A stretch of 64,000 nucleotides of DNA from Saccharicrinis sp963665705 (GCA_963665705.1 OY762448.1:2170001-2234000); one strand, 5' to 3'. Positions 16,473 to 25,851 are shown, numbered from the stretch's first letter. Numbers and translations are program-made. Notes: a model not told the origin generated them from the letters alone.

Positions 16473-17420
16473 CTATTTTGGGTTTTTCAATAAGTTGTCA
16501 AAGTATTCAATGGTCTTAGTCAAACCTTCTCTTAACTGAATCTTAGGTTCCCAATTATTTAATTCCTTTTGAGCCAATGTAATGTCCGGTTGTCTTTGGG
16601 TAGGGTCATCTGCTGGTAAAGGTAGATATGTGAGTTTAGATTTAGAATTAGTTAAATCTATAACTTGCTGTGCTAATTCCAGCATCGTAAATTCATTTGG
16701 ATTACCAATATTTACCGGACCAAGGAAATCTTTACGAGAATTCATCATTCTAATCATTCCTTCAACTAAATCATTTACATATTGAAAACTTCTTGTTTGT
16801 TCACCATTACCAAAAATGGTGATTTCTTCTCCTTTTAATGCCTGAACAATAAAATTTGAAACAACTCTTCCATCATTAGGATTCATACGAGGGCCGTATG
16901 TGTTAAATATTCTAATTACTTTAATGTCAACATTGTTTTGCTGATGGTAATTGAAAAATAAGCTTTCAGCACAACGTTTTCCTTCATCATAACAAGATCT
17001 TACACCAATAGGATTAACATTTCCCCAATAGCTTTCTTTTTGTGGGTGGATTTCAGGATCTCCATAAACTTCAGAAGTTGAGGCTTGTAATACTTTAGCT
17101 TTAATGCGCTTAGCCAGACCAAGCATATTAATAGCTCCCATTACCGAAGTTTTTATAGTTTTAATAGAGTTAAACTGATAATGAACTGGTGAAGCAGGGC
17201 AAGCTAGATTATAAATTTCATCAACTTCTATAAAAAAGGGATGTGTAACATCGTGTCTAATTAATTCAAAATAAGGATTGTTAAGGAGATGAATTACATT
17301 AGTTTTGCTCCCGGTAAAGTAATTGTCTAAACAAATTACTTCGTTTCCTTCATTTAATAATCTTTCGCATAGATGAGAACCAATAAATCCAGCTCCACCT
17401 GTTACTAAAATCCTTTTCAT
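16473..17420 (-). CDS. UDP-glucuronate decarboxylase (UDP-xylose synthase)
   Basis: An extended short-chain dehydrogenase of 315 residues. It converts UDP-glucuronate to UDP-xylose, which fits the UDP-glucose dehydrogenase gene directly upstream. Motifs are GGAGFIGSHLCERLL (NAD-binding), EIYNLACPASPVHYQ, ASTSEVYGDP, the catalytic Tyr and Lys in SCYDEGKRCAE, and RIFNTYGPRM. The ACPASP and YDEGKR forms are characteristic of UXS rather than of RmlB or GalE. It is therefore not the missing rfbB. It has a 140-bp gap to ugd that contains a hairpin. Confidence 0.92.
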   Translation of the reverse strand: MKRILVTGGAGFIGSHLCERLLNEGNEVICLDNYFTGSKTNVIHLLNNPYFELIRHDVTHPFFIEVDEIYNLACPASPVHYQFNSIKTIKTSVMGAINMLGLAKRIKAKVLQASTSEVYGDPEIHPQKESYWGNVNPIGVRSCYDEGKRCAESLFFNYHQQNNVDIKVIRIFNTYGPRMNPNDGRVVSNFIVQALKGEEITIFGNGEQTRSFQYVNDLVEGMIRMMNSRKDFLGPVNIGNPNEFTMLELAQQVIDLTNSKSKLTYLPLPADDPTQRQPDITLAQKELNNWEPKIQLREGLTKTIEYFDNLLKNPK

Positions 17421-17448
17421 TTATGTAAGTATAAGTATGCTATATATA

Positions 17449-17482
17449 AAACATACTATAATAAAAATACTATAGTATGTTT
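17449..17482 (-). repeat. Perfect inverted repeat between ugd and the UDP-xylose synthase gene
   Basis: AAACATACTATA (17449-17460) and TATAGTATGTTT (17471-17482) form a 12-bp stem with a 10-base loop. On the minus strand it lies 79 bp past the ugd stop and 29 bp ahead of the next start. The tract after it is AT-rich, not a clean T run. It may be an attenuator or an RNA processing site that sets the ratio of ugd to the downstream genes. Confidence 0.6.
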
Positions 17483-17560
17483 AGTAAAGTTTTTTATAAT
17501 TAATGTACTTTAAAATAACAAAGTAAATGTATTGTAGATTTACTTTGAAAGTAGATACTG

Positions 17561-18889
17561 TTATGGTTTTAATGGCTTTCTTCCAATGCTATAATAACTG
17601 AATCCATTTTCAACAATTTCTTCAGGATCGTAAATGTTTCTTCCATCAAATATGATTTTATTTTTTAATAGTTTTTCTAAAACCTTAAAATTTGGAATTC
17701 TAAATTCGGGCCATTCTGTTATTACAACTAAAGCTTCAGCATCTATCAAAACCTCATATGGATCGTTTCCATATTCAATTTTATCACCAAGAATTCGTTG
17801 AGCTTCTTCTATTGCAACAGGATCATAGGCTTTAACACTTGCGCCCATCTTTATCAGTTCTTCGATTAGAACTAGAGATGGGGCTTCGCGCATATCATCA
17901 GTTTTTGGTTTAAATGACAACCCCCATAATGCAAAAGTCTTATTTTCGAGGTTGGAGCCAAACTCTTCTTTTATTTTTTTGACAAGAATATGTTTTTGAT
18001 CGTTGTTAACATCTTCAACGGCTTGTAAAAGTCTTAGCTTGTATGCATTATCATCTGCAGTTTTAATAACTGCTTTCACATCTTTAGGAAAGCAAGAACC
18101 TCCATAACCAGCTCCTGCATAAATAAATTTGTTACCAATCCTTGCATCAGAACCTATACCTTTTCTTACTGATGAGATATCTGCACCAACAATTTCACAA
18201 AGATTAGCCATATCATTCATGAAACTAATTTTAGTTGCAAGCATCGAGTTTGCTGCATATTTAGTCATTTCTGATGAAGGTATATCCATGAAGATGATAG
18301 GATGACCATTAAGTAGAAATGGTTTGTATAATCTTTGCATTGTTTTTTCTGCTCTTTCTGATTCTGTACCAACAACAATACGATCTGGCTTTAAGAAATC
18401 TTCTATAGCATTTCCTTCTTTTAAGAATTCAGGATTAGATGCAACATCAAATTCTATTTCAGTACCTCTTTTTTCCAATTCGTCGTTAATAGCAGCTTTA
18501 ACCTTTTGTGCAGTACCAATAGGCACTGTACTTTTTGTTACTACAACCAAATAATGATCCATATTTCTACCAATTTGGCGAGCAACTTCAAGTACATATT
18601 TTAAGTCAGCACTTCCATCTTCATCAGGAGGTGTACCTACTGCAATAAAAACAACATCAGTATTTTCTAGTGATTCCTTTAAGCTTGTAGTGAAAAATAA
18701 CCTGCCTTTTTCTATATTATCATTCACCATTGTTTCTAAACCGGGTTCGTAAATTGGAATTACACCTTTTTTAAGGTCTTCAATTTTGCTTTCGTCAATG
18801 TCAACGCAAGTAACGTTTATGCCAACATCAGCAAAACATGTTCCTGATACTAGTCCAACATATCCAGTTCCAACAATAGATATTTTCAT
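17561..18889 (-). CDS. ugd: UDP-glucose 6-dehydrogenase
   Basis: Oxidises UDP-glucose to UDP-glucuronate with two NAD+. The protein has 442 residues, with the N-terminal GTGYVGLVSGTCFADVG Rossmann motif, VAVGTPPDEDGSADL (as FIAVGTPPDEDGSADL), TKSTVPIGT, and NPEFLKEGNAIEDFLKPDRI. The catalytic cysteine is in GAGYGGSCFPKDVKA (about residue 258), and the C-terminal nucleotide domain contains GLSFKPKTDDMREAPS. It is the first gene of the sugar operon and supplies the substrate of the following decarboxylase. Confidence 0.96.
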   Translation of the reverse strand: MKISIVGTGYVGLVSGTCFADVGINVTCVDIDESKIEDLKKGVIPIYEPGLETMVNDNIEKGRLFFTTSLKESLENTDVVFIAVGTPPDEDGSADLKYVLEVARQIGRNMDHYLVVVTKSTVPIGTAQKVKAAINDELEKRGTEIEFDVASNPEFLKEGNAIEDFLKPDRIVVGTESERAEKTMQRLYKPFLLNGHPIIFMDIPSSEMTKYAANSMLATKISFMNDMANLCEIVGADISSVRKGIGSDARIGNKFIYAGAGYGGSCFPKDVKAVIKTADDNAYKLRLLQAVEDVNNDQKHILVKKIKEEFGSNLENKTFALWGLSFKPKTDDMREAPSLVLIEELIKMGASVKAYDPVAIEEAQRILGDKIEYGNDPYEVLIDAEALVVITEWPEFRIPNFKVLEKLLKNKIIFDGRNIYDPEEIVENGFSYYSIGRKPLKP

Positions 18890-18945
18890 TTGTTTAAAGT
18901 TTAATCGTTATATAATATAGGTGTATTGATTTTTTTAACCAGCCT

Positions 18946-18953
18946 CAAAAGTA
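18946..18953 (-). promoter_or_regulatory. Candidate -7 element for ugd
   Basis: TACTTTTG on the minus strand, 57 bp upstream of the ugd start. No TTG is found at the right distance, so it is a -7-only match. Confidence 0.4.
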
Positions 18954-19284
18954 AAGATTTTTGTCAATTTAAAAATAAAATACCATATCATAATATATAG
19001 AATATTAGTTTTTGATAAAATAGAGCATTATTTTTACCAGATTTAATGTGCTTTTTAAGAAAAGGAATATATTAGTCTGTATCTTACCTATATTATTATT
19101 AGTGAATTTTAGCTACAATGATGATCTCAAATGAATAATAAATTTTATAAATACCCTATTTATGATTGTTGCTTTATTTATGAAGGAGATTAACAATTAA
19201 TATAAGTTGATGAAAATTATTCGATATGTTATGTAAATGAATAAAATAAGTTGTTGTTTATGAGAGTTTCTGGGAAAAAGTTTG

Positions 19285-19292
19285 TACTTTTG
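19285..19292 (+). promoter_or_regulatory. Candidate -7 element for rpsA
   Basis: TACTTTTG followed by GCACC, 54 bp ahead of the rpsA ATG. It matches TAnnTTTG exactly; the -33 TTG is not evident. Confidence 0.5.
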
Positions 19293-19345
19293 CACCTGTT
19301 TTTATAAAATATAATGTCTAACTACTAGTAATTAATTGATTTACA

Positions 19346-21196
19346 ATGAGTGAAGTAAATGAAAATGCTCAGGAATTAAACGAAACTCCTGAGGTAAAAA
19401 ATGAAGCAGTAAACGTAACTGCAACAACTTCTGATGCAAACTTTGATTGGGATGAGTTTGAGCAAGGAGAAGTATTTGGAAAAACTGGATCAAAAGAAGA
19501 TCTAGAAGAAATGTATGACAAAACACTTTCTACTATCTCAGAAAAAGAGGTTATCGAAGGTGAAGTTATCGCATTAAGCAAAAGAGAAGTTGTAATTAAC
19601 ATTGGTTTTAAATCTGATGGTATTATTTCTAGAAATGAATTTCGTTATAACCCAGAATTAGCTGTTGGTGATAAAGTAGAAGTTTATGTAGAAAGCCAAG
19701 AAGATAAAAAAGGACAATTAGTTCTTTCTCACAAAAAAGCACGTGCATTACGTTCTTGGGATAGAGTTAATGCAGCTTTAGAAAATGACGAAGTTATCAA
19801 GGGATACATTAAATGTCGTACTAAAGGTGGTATGATTGTAGATGTGTTTGGAATTGAGGCTTTCCTTCCAGGTTCGCAAATTGATGTGAAGCCAATTCGT
19901 GACTACGATATGTATGTAGGTAAAACAATGGAATTCAAGGTTGTTAAAATTAATCCTGAATTTAAAAACGTTGTTGTATCTCACAAAGCGCTTATTGAAG
20001 CAGAACTTGAGCAACAGAAAAAAGATATTATTTCTAAGCTTGAAAAAGGACAGGTTCTTGAGGGAACTGTTAAAAATATTACTTCTTACGGAGTATTTAT
20101 CGACCTTGGTGGGGTGGATGGACTTATCCATATCACAGACTTATCTTGGGGTCGCGTAACTCATCCGGAAGAAATCGTTCAGTTAGATCAAAAATTAAAT
20201 GTTGTAATTCTTGATTTTGATGATGAGAAAAAGCGTATTGCTTTAGGTTTGAAACAATTAACTTCTCATCCTTGGGATTCTTTAGATGCAGAGCTTAAAG
20301 TTGGTGATAAAGTAAAAGGAAAAGTAGTGGTTATGGCTGACTACGGTGCGTTTGTTGAAATCGCTCCAGGAGTAGAAGGTTTAATTCACGTTTCTGAAAT
20401 GTCTTGGTCACAACACTTAAGAAGTGCACAAGATTTCTTAAAAGTTGGAGACGAAGTAGAAGCAACTATTCTTACTTTAGATCGTGATGAGCGTAAGATG
20501 TCTCTTGGAATTAAGCAATTAAAAGCTGATCCATGGGAAAAAATTGAAGAAGTTTATGCAGTAGGTTCTAAACATCAAGCAAAAGTTAGAAACTTTACAA
20601 ACTTTGGTGTATTTGTAGAAATTGAAGAAGGTATCGATGGATTAATTCATATCTCAGATCTTTCTTGGACTAAGAAAATTAAGCACCCTGCAGAATTTAC
20701 TTCAATTGGTGATGTTGTTGATGTTGTTGTTTTAGAAATAGACAAAGAAAACAGAAGATTAAGTCTAGGACATAAACAATTAGAAGAAAATCCTTGGGAT
20801 GTATTTGAAACAATGTTTACTGTTGATTCAATTCATGAAGGAACTATCATGGAGTTATTTGATAAAGGAGCCGTAATTTCTCTTCCATATGGAGTAGAAG
20901 GTTTTGCAACTCCACGTCATTTAGTGAAAGAAGATGGTTCTCAAGCTAAGGTTGATGAAAAATTAGATTTTAAAGTTATTGAATTTAATAAAGCGTCGAA
21001 ACGTATAATTCTTTCACATTCAAGAGTTTTTGAAGATGTGAAAAAGGCTGCTGATGATTCAGAGAAAGCTACACAAGTAAAAACTACGAAAAAAGGCGTT
21101 AAGAAGTTGAAAGATAACTTAGAAAAGACTACATTAGGTGATATTTCTAGCTTGCAAGCTCTAAAAGATAAGATGGAGAAAGACGAGAAGAAATAA
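19346..21196 (+). CDS. rpsA: 30S ribosomal protein S1
   Basis: The mRNA-binding protein of the small subunit, important in Bacteroidota because most genes lack Shine-Dalgarno sites. It is 616 residues. After an acidic, Asn/Thr/Glu-rich N-terminal tail of about 50 residues there are six S1 domains. Their cores begin with GEVIALSKREVVINIGFKSD, GYIKCRTKGGMIVDVFGIEA, GTVKNITSYGVFIDLGGVDG, GKVVVMADYGAFVEIAPGVEG, a fifth with VRNFTNFGVFVEIEEGIDG, and a more divergent sixth with GTIMELFDKGAVISLPYG. A Lys/Asp-rich tail closes the protein. The six-domain layout and length are normal for the phylum. A STAS gene follows 44 bp downstream on the same strand. Confidence 0.97.
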   Translation: MSEVNENAQELNETPEVKNEAVNVTATTSDANFDWDEFEQGEVFGKTGSKEDLEEMYDKTLSTISEKEVIEGEVIALSKREVVINIGFKSDGIISRNEFRYNPELAVGDKVEVYVESQEDKKGQLVLSHKKARALRSWDRVNAALENDEVIKGYIKCRTKGGMIVDVFGIEAFLPGSQIDVKPIRDYDMYVGKTMEFKVVKINPEFKNVVVSHKALIEAELEQQKKDIISKLEKGQVLEGTVKNITSYGVFIDLGGVDGLIHITDLSWGRVTHPEEIVQLDQKLNVVILDFDDEKKRIALGLKQLTSHPWDSLDAELKVGDKVKGKVVVMADYGAFVEIAPGVEGLIHVSEMSWSQHLRSAQDFLKVGDEVEATILTLDRDERKMSLGIKQLKADPWEKIEEVYAVGSKHQAKVRNFTNFGVFVEIEEGIDGLIHISDLSWTKKIKHPAEFTSIGDVVDVVVLEIDKENRRLSLGHKQLEENPWDVFETMFTVDSIHEGTIMELFDKGAVISLPYGVEGFATPRHLVKEDGSQAKVDEKLDFKVIEFNKASKRIILSHSRVFEDVKKAADDSEKATQVKTTKKGVKKLKDNLEKTTLGDISSLQALKDKMEKDEKK

Positions 21197-21204
21197 TATA
21201 TTTG
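21197..21204 (+). promoter_or_regulatory. Candidate -7 element ahead of the STAS gene
   Basis: TATATTTG directly after the rpsA stop and 36 bp before the STAS-domain start. It would allow expression of the STAS-rnz pair apart from rpsA. No TTG lies at the expected distance. Confidence 0.35.
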
Positions 21205-21240
21205 CCTAAATGAGTAGTATTCAATAAATTCTTTTTACAG

Positions 21241-21594
21241 ATGGACTTTAAAATAGATAAATTAGATGATTTCACACTTATTCAGATTTTAAAGGAAAAG
21301 ATAGATACGCATATTGCGCCTTCTCTTAAATCTGAACTTGTATTGTTATCTGGAAATGGAGAAAGAAATATTCTTCTGGACCTTGGAAAATCAAGTTATT
21401 GTGATTCATCTGGATTGAGTGCTATTCTTGTAGCTAATAGGTTGTGTAAAAATGCTGATGGAGTGTTTGTTTTATCCGGACTACAACCCGCGGTAGAAAG
21501 ATTAATTTCTGTATCGCAATTGGATTCTGTTTTGACAATCGCTTCCGATATTGATGAAGGTGTTGAATTAATGAAGAAAGCCATTGAAAAATAA
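21241..21594 (+). CDS. STAS-domain protein (anti-sigma factor antagonist type)
   Basis: A 117-residue single STAS domain, the fold of SpoIIAA-type anti-anti-sigma factors. The phosphorylation loop is visible as LDLGKSSYCDSSGLSAIL (about 42-59), with the serine pair after CD in the canonical place. The C-terminal VFVLSGLQPAVERLISVSQL matches the family. No cognate kinase or sigma factor is adjacent. It overlaps the start of rnz by one base (TAATG), so the two are translationally coupled; the STAS-rnz pairing recurs in Bacteroidota. Its partner is unknown. Confidence 0.9.
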   Translation: MDFKIDKLDDFTLIQILKEKIDTHIAPSLKSELVLLSGNGERNILLDLGKSSYCDSSGLSAILVANRLCKNADGVFVLSGLQPAVERLISVSQLDSVLTIASDIDEGVELMKKAIEK

Positions 21595-22514
21595 TGTCTA
21601 AAACATTTTCAATTACCGTCTTAGGAAGTAATTCAGCATTACCAACTTCTGAAAGATATCCAACCGCTCAGGTGCTCAATGTATCTGAGCGGTTTTTTTT
21701 AATAGATTGTGGAGAAGGTACGCAAATTCAATTGCGTAGAAATAAGATTAAGTTTTCTAAAATTAATCATGTTTTTATATCGCATCTTCATGGAGATCAT
21801 TGTTTCGGATTAATCGGACTCATTTCAACTATGGGTTTGTTGGGGCGTAAAGTTGATTTACATATTCATTGCCATTCAGATTTGGAAAAAGTTTTAACTC
21901 CTCAATTAGAATATTTTTGCAAAGATTTACCCTTTAAGATTCTTTTTGATTGTTTTGATCCAGCTAATGCTGTATTAATTCATGAAGATAAGAATATCGA
22001 GGTGTATACTATTCCGTTAATACACCGGGTTCCAACAGTTGGATTCTTATTTAAAGAAAAGATAGGAGAAAGAAAGATTCGAAAAGAATTTATTTTCAAA
22101 TATCAACCTTCAATAAAAGAAATTATTGCGATCAAAAATGGAGAATCCTATTGTACAAAAAGTGGGCTGGTAATATCTAATGAAGAGATTACAATAGAAC
22201 CCTCAAAACCTCTATCATATGCTTTTTGTACAGATACCAGACCAAATAAAAAGATTTTGAATCAAATAAAAGGTGTAGATTTATTATATCATGAAACTAC
22301 ATTTTTGAAACAGGATACAAAATTAGCCCATAAAACATTTCATAGTACTTCAGAACAGGCAGCTCTTATTGCAAAAGAAGCAGACGTGAATCAATTAATG
22401 ATAGGGCATTATTCTACAAGATACAGGGATTTAACGCCATTTTTAGAAGAAGCAAAAGTTGAATTTAAGAATACCATTTTGGGTAAAGAAGGTGTTGTTG
22501 TAACATTAGCATAA
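21594..22514 (+). CDS. rnz: Ribonuclease Z
   Basis: Zinc metallo-beta-lactamase-fold endonuclease that removes 3' trailers from tRNA precursors. This matters here because the tRNA-Asp genes lack an encoded CCA. It is 306 residues. Motifs include LGSNSALPTSERYPTAQ, LIDCGEGTQIQLRR, the zinc motif FISHLHGDHCFGLIGL (about 60-75), the second-shell histidine in PLIHRVPTVGF, the aspartate in FCTDTRPN, and the C-terminal MIGHYSTRY histidine. It is complete and coupled to the STAS gene. Confidence 0.95.
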   Translation: MSKTFSITVLGSNSALPTSERYPTAQVLNVSERFFLIDCGEGTQIQLRRNKIKFSKINHVFISHLHGDHCFGLIGLISTMGLLGRKVDLHIHCHSDLEKVLTPQLEYFCKDLPFKILFDCFDPANAVLIHEDKNIEVYTIPLIHRVPTVGFLFKEKIGERKIRKEFIFKYQPSIKEIIAIKNGESYCTKSGLVISNEEITIEPSKPLSYAFCTDTRPNKKILNQIKGVDLLYHETTFLKQDTKLAHKTFHSTSEQAALIAKEADVNQLMIGHYSTRYRDLTPFLEEAKVEFKNTILGKEGVVVTLA

Positions 22515-22542
22515 TTATCTTAAATATATGGATTTTAATGCC

Positions 22543-22550
22543 TATATTTG
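22543..22550 (+). promoter_or_regulatory. Candidate -7 element for guaA
   Basis: TATATTTG followed by CGC, 43 bp ahead of the guaA ATG, matches TAnnTTTG. The -33 position is AT-rich without TTG. Confidence 0.5.
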
Positions 22551-22592
22551 CGCAAAATTTAATAGATTATAAACCCATTAAGCCTCTGTTTA

Positions 22593-24122
22593 ATGCAAGA
22601 AAAAATAGTTATTCTTGATTTTGGGTCACAATATACCCAACTAATTGCCCGCAGGGTAAGAGAGTTAAATGTGTACTGTGAAATTCATCCTTTTCATACA
22701 GTACCTGAGTTAGATAGTAGTGTAAAAGGAGTGATTCTTTCAGGAAGTCCTTATAGTGTTCGAGATGAAGAGGCTCCAATTCCCGATTTAAATAATATAA
22801 AAGGTAAATTTCCATTATTAGGAGTTTGTTATGGTGCTCAATTTTTATCTCAATATTTTGGAGGTGAAGTAAAGCCTTCAAACACCAGAGAGTATGGAAG
22901 AGCTAACCTTGGATTTATTGATCGCGGTAACGAATTAATGACAGGTGTTCCTGAACATTCTCAGGTGTGGATGTCGCATGGTGATACCATTGTTAATTTA
23001 CCTGATAATTATTCAATCATTGCCAGTACAGGTGATGTTAAAGTGGCTGCATACGAAGTAAAAGGAGAAAATACCTGGGGTTTACAATTTCACCCTGAAG
23101 TATATCATTCAACAGATGGAAAAACGATCTTATTTAATTTTGTGGTTTCAATTTGTGGATGTTCTCAGGATTGGACTCCAGACTCTTTTGTAGATTCTAC
23201 AGTTTCAGCCCTAAAAGAAAAACTTGGGAATGACAAAGTAGTATTAGGATTATCTGGAGGTGTTGATTCTACAGTGGCAGGTGTACTTTTGAATAAGGCT
23301 ATTGGAGAAAATTTAACATGTATTTTCGTAGATAATGGACTGCTTAGAAAGAATGAATACCAAAATGTATTGGATTCATATCAACATATGGGATTAAATG
23401 TTATTGGTGTTGATGCTAAAAAAGAATTTTTAAGTGAATTAGCAGGAGTTTCGGATCCTGAAACAAAAAGAAAAATTATTGGACGTGTATTTATTGAGAC
23501 TTTTGATAAAGAAGCACACAAAATAAAAGATGTGAAATGGTTAGCACAGGGTACTATTTATCCAGATGTTATTGAATCTGTTTCAGTAAATGGTCCTTCA
23601 GCAACGATTAAATCACATCATAATGTTGGTGGGTTACCGGAAAAGATGGATCTTAAAGTGGTTGAGCCTCTTAACTTATTATTTAAGGATGAAGTTCGAC
23701 GAGTTGGTAAAGCAATGGGGATTTCACCAGCATTATTAGGTCGACATCCATTTCCTGGTCCTGGTCTGGCAATTAGGATTTTAGGTGATATTACTGAAGA
23801 AAAAATAAATATTCTTCAGGAAGTTGATCATATTTTTATTCAGGGATTGAAAGACAGTGAGTTATACGATGATGTATGGCAGGCAGGAGCGATGCTTTTA
23901 CCTGTGCAATCTGTCGGTGTTATGGGGGATGAAAGAACATACGAGCGCGTTGTTGCTTTGCGTGCGGTATCATCAACAGATGGTATGACAGCTGACTGGG
24001 TTCATTTACCATATGATTTTTTGGCGAAAGTGTCAAATGACATTATTAACAAGGTAAAAGGTGTCAATAGAGTAGTTTATGATATAAGTTCAAAACCACC
24101 AGCAACAATAGAGTGGGAGTAG
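22593..24122 (+). CDS. guaA: GMP synthase (glutamine-hydrolysing)
   Basis: Aminates XMP to GMP with glutamine and ATP. It is 509 residues with two parts: a class I glutamine amidotransferase (about 1-190) with FGSQYTQLIARRVREL, the nucleophile in LLGVCYGAQFL (about C79) and the His/Glu pair in LQFHPEVYHS; and an ATP pyrophosphatase domain with the P-loop VLGLSGGVDSTVAG (about 219-232). The C-terminal dimerisation domain includes GRHPFPGPGLAIRILG and ends PPATIEWE, the usual terminus. A strong terminator follows. Confidence 0.97.
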   Translation: MQEKIVILDFGSQYTQLIARRVRELNVYCEIHPFHTVPELDSSVKGVILSGSPYSVRDEEAPIPDLNNIKGKFPLLGVCYGAQFLSQYFGGEVKPSNTREYGRANLGFIDRGNELMTGVPEHSQVWMSHGDTIVNLPDNYSIIASTGDVKVAAYEVKGENTWGLQFHPEVYHSTDGKTILFNFVVSICGCSQDWTPDSFVDSTVSALKEKLGNDKVVLGLSGGVDSTVAGVLLNKAIGENLTCIFVDNGLLRKNEYQNVLDSYQHMGLNVIGVDAKKEFLSELAGVSDPETKRKIIGRVFIETFDKEAHKIKDVKWLAQGTIYPDVIESVSVNGPSATIKSHHNVGGLPEKMDLKVVEPLNLLFKDEVRRVGKAMGISPALLGRHPFPGPGLAIRILGDITEEKINILQEVDHIFIQGLKDSELYDDVWQAGAMLLPVQSVGVMGDERTYERVVALRAVSSTDGMTADWVHLPYDFLAKVSNDIINKVKGVNRVVYDISSKPPATIEWE

Positions 24123-24133
24123 ATATATAATAT

Positions 24134-24168
24134 AAAAAAAAGACCAGAACATTTCTGGTCTTTTTTTT
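24134..24168 (+). terminator. Terminator of guaA
   Basis: A near-perfect stem, AAAAGACCAGAA / TTCTGGTCTTTT, with a three-base loop and a run of eight T, starting 12 bp after the guaA stop. Confidence 0.95.
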
Positions 24169-24199
24169 GTTTTTAAGGTCATAGAGTTTCAATAGTTTT

Positions 24200-24207
24200 T
24201 ATCTTTG
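24200..24207 (+). promoter_or_regulatory. Candidate -7 element for the processing protease gene
   Basis: TATCTTTG, 33 bp upstream of the ATG at 24240 and just after the guaA terminator, where a new promoter is needed. No TTG at the expected spacing. Confidence 0.45.
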
Positions 24208-24239
24208 TTTCTATAGATAAATAAAAATAGATTCACATT

Positions 24240-25838
24240 ATGGAATTTAAAAAGAGGATTCGAAAATCTTTGCTATATATTACAATTCTTATATTCTTTT
24301 TTAGTGGGAATATTCTAAAAGCACAGAATTTTAATCAGGATTTACAAAAGCTACAATTAGCATATAAATTAATTTCTACATTTTATGTTGATTCAGTTAA
24401 TAATGAAAAACTAGTTGAAGATGCTATTGTAGGGATGTTAAAAAATTTAGATCCTCACTCTGAATATTTATCGCAGGAAGAAGTACAAAAGTTAAATGAA
24501 CCTTTGGATGGAGGTTTTGAGGGTGTTGGAATACAATTTAATATTTTAAATGATACATTATTAATTGTTGCTCCTATATCTGGTGGTCCTTCAGAAAAAG
24601 TAGGGCTTTTAGCTGGAGACAGAATTATTTATATTGATGATGAGAATGTAGCTGGGGTTGGGTTGACTAATAGTGGAGTTAAAGAGCGATTAAAGGGTAA
24701 AAAAGGAACTAAAGTTAAACTAAAGATATTAAGAAAAGGGAGTTTAAAGTTATTAGACTTCACCATTCAAAGGGATAAGATTCCAATTTATAGTGTTGAG
24801 GCTTCTTATATGGCCTCAAAAGATGTAGGCTATATAAAAATAAATCAATTTAGTGCTACTACGTCAAATGAATTTAAAACAGCATTAAAGGATTTGAATA
24901 AAAAGGGAATGGAAAACTTAATTCTTGACTTGAGAGGAAATCCAGGAGGTTACTTAAAAGCAGCAATTGATGTAGTTAATGAATTTCTGGATTCAGATAA
25001 ATTAATTGTATACACCGAAGGAATGACAATTCCAAGAAGAGAATATCACTCTTCAAATGAAGGCTTATTCAAAGAAGGTAAAATTGCAGTTCTAATTAAC
25101 GAGGGGTCAGCTTCTGCAAGTGAAATTGTATCCGGTGCAATTCAAGATTGGGATAGAGGTATAATTTTAGGCCGACGAAGTTTTGGGAAAGGGTTAGTTC
25201 AACGACCTTTAAATTTACAGGATGGTTCTATGATTAAATTAACAATAGCAAAATATTATACTCCCTCAGGAAGATGTATTCAGAAGCCTTATGATAAAGG
25301 GGTTGATGCATATAGACGTGAAATATATATGAGAGATGTCTTACATGAAGAAAAAGACTCTATTCTGCATAAAGGACCTCAGTATCATACAAAATCATCA
25401 CAAAGACTTGTATATGGAGGAGGAGGTATAGAACCTGATATATTTATAGCTGCAGATACCACAGGTTATTCCGATTATTACAGAGATTTGATTGCTTTAG
25501 GAGTTATAAACAGGTATGTTTTATCATATATGGATTTGCATAGAGAAAAATTATTAAATATATATTTAACCTTTAATGAGTTTAATAAATCCTTTGTAGT
25601 AGGAGATGAAATGATTGATAACCTACTGAAAGAAGGAGAGAAGGAAGAGATAACCTCGGATATTAAAGGTTTAGATGGTTCATTAGAATTACTGAAAAAT
25701 CAATTAAAAGCCTTGATTGCCCGAAATTTATGGGGAGTAAATGAATATTTTCAAACTATTAATCCAAATTCTAAAGAATTTAAAAAAGCATTGGATATAT
25801 TATCTTCTAAAAAATCATATTCAAGTTTGTTGAATTAA
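24240..25838 (+). CDS. C-terminal processing peptidase, S41 family (CtpA-like)
   Basis: Periplasmic serine protease that trims or degrades exported proteins from their C-termini. It is 532 residues. An N-terminal signal sequence (about 9-28, ending in LKAQ) is followed by a helical part with DPHSEYLS, a PDZ domain (about 95-180, starting GGFEGVGIQFN), and the S41 core. The catalytic serine is in NEGSASASEIVSGA (about residue 290) and the lysine is in GRRSFGKGLVQ (about 317). Also seen are LDLRGNPGGYL and YYTPSGRCIQKP. The C-terminal 150 residues are helical and resemble other Bacteroidota CtpA proteins. cysE follows 13 bp downstream. Confidence 0.92.
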   Translation: MEFKKRIRKSLLYITILIFFFSGNILKAQNFNQDLQKLQLAYKLISTFYVDSVNNEKLVEDAIVGMLKNLDPHSEYLSQEEVQKLNEPLDGGFEGVGIQFNILNDTLLIVAPISGGPSEKVGLLAGDRIIYIDDENVAGVGLTNSGVKERLKGKKGTKVKLKILRKGSLKLLDFTIQRDKIPIYSVEASYMASKDVGYIKINQFSATTSNEFKTALKDLNKKGMENLILDLRGNPGGYLKAAIDVVNEFLDSDKLIVYTEGMTIPRREYHSSNEGLFKEGKIAVLINEGSASASEIVSGAIQDWDRGIILGRRSFGKGLVQRPLNLQDGSMIKLTIAKYYTPSGRCIQKPYDKGVDAYRREIYMRDVLHEEKDSILHKGPQYHTKSSQRLVYGGGGIEPDIFIAADTTGYSDYYRDLIALGVINRYVLSYMDLHREKLLNIYLTFNEFNKSFVVGDEMIDNLLKEGEKEEITSDIKGLDGSLELLKNQLKALIARNLWGVNEYFQTINPNSKEFKKALDILSSKKSYSSLLN

Positions 25839-25851
25839 TTTTGATACTATT

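Larger units (their letters stand above)
18890..19345. other. Divergent promoter region of ugd and rpsA
   Basis: About 455 bp between divergent genes. Two TAnnTTTG elements are visible: TACTTTTG on the minus strand at 18946-18953 (for ugd) and TACTTTTG on the plus strand at 19285-19292 (for rpsA). The middle is AT-rich without a recognisable gene, RNA fold or repeat. Confidence 0.5.

Noticed and set aside
16473..17420. Assignment as rfbB (dTDP-glucose 4,6-dehydratase)
   Set aside because: The ACPASP and YDEGKR motifs and the adjacent ugd fit UDP-glucuronate decarboxylase better.
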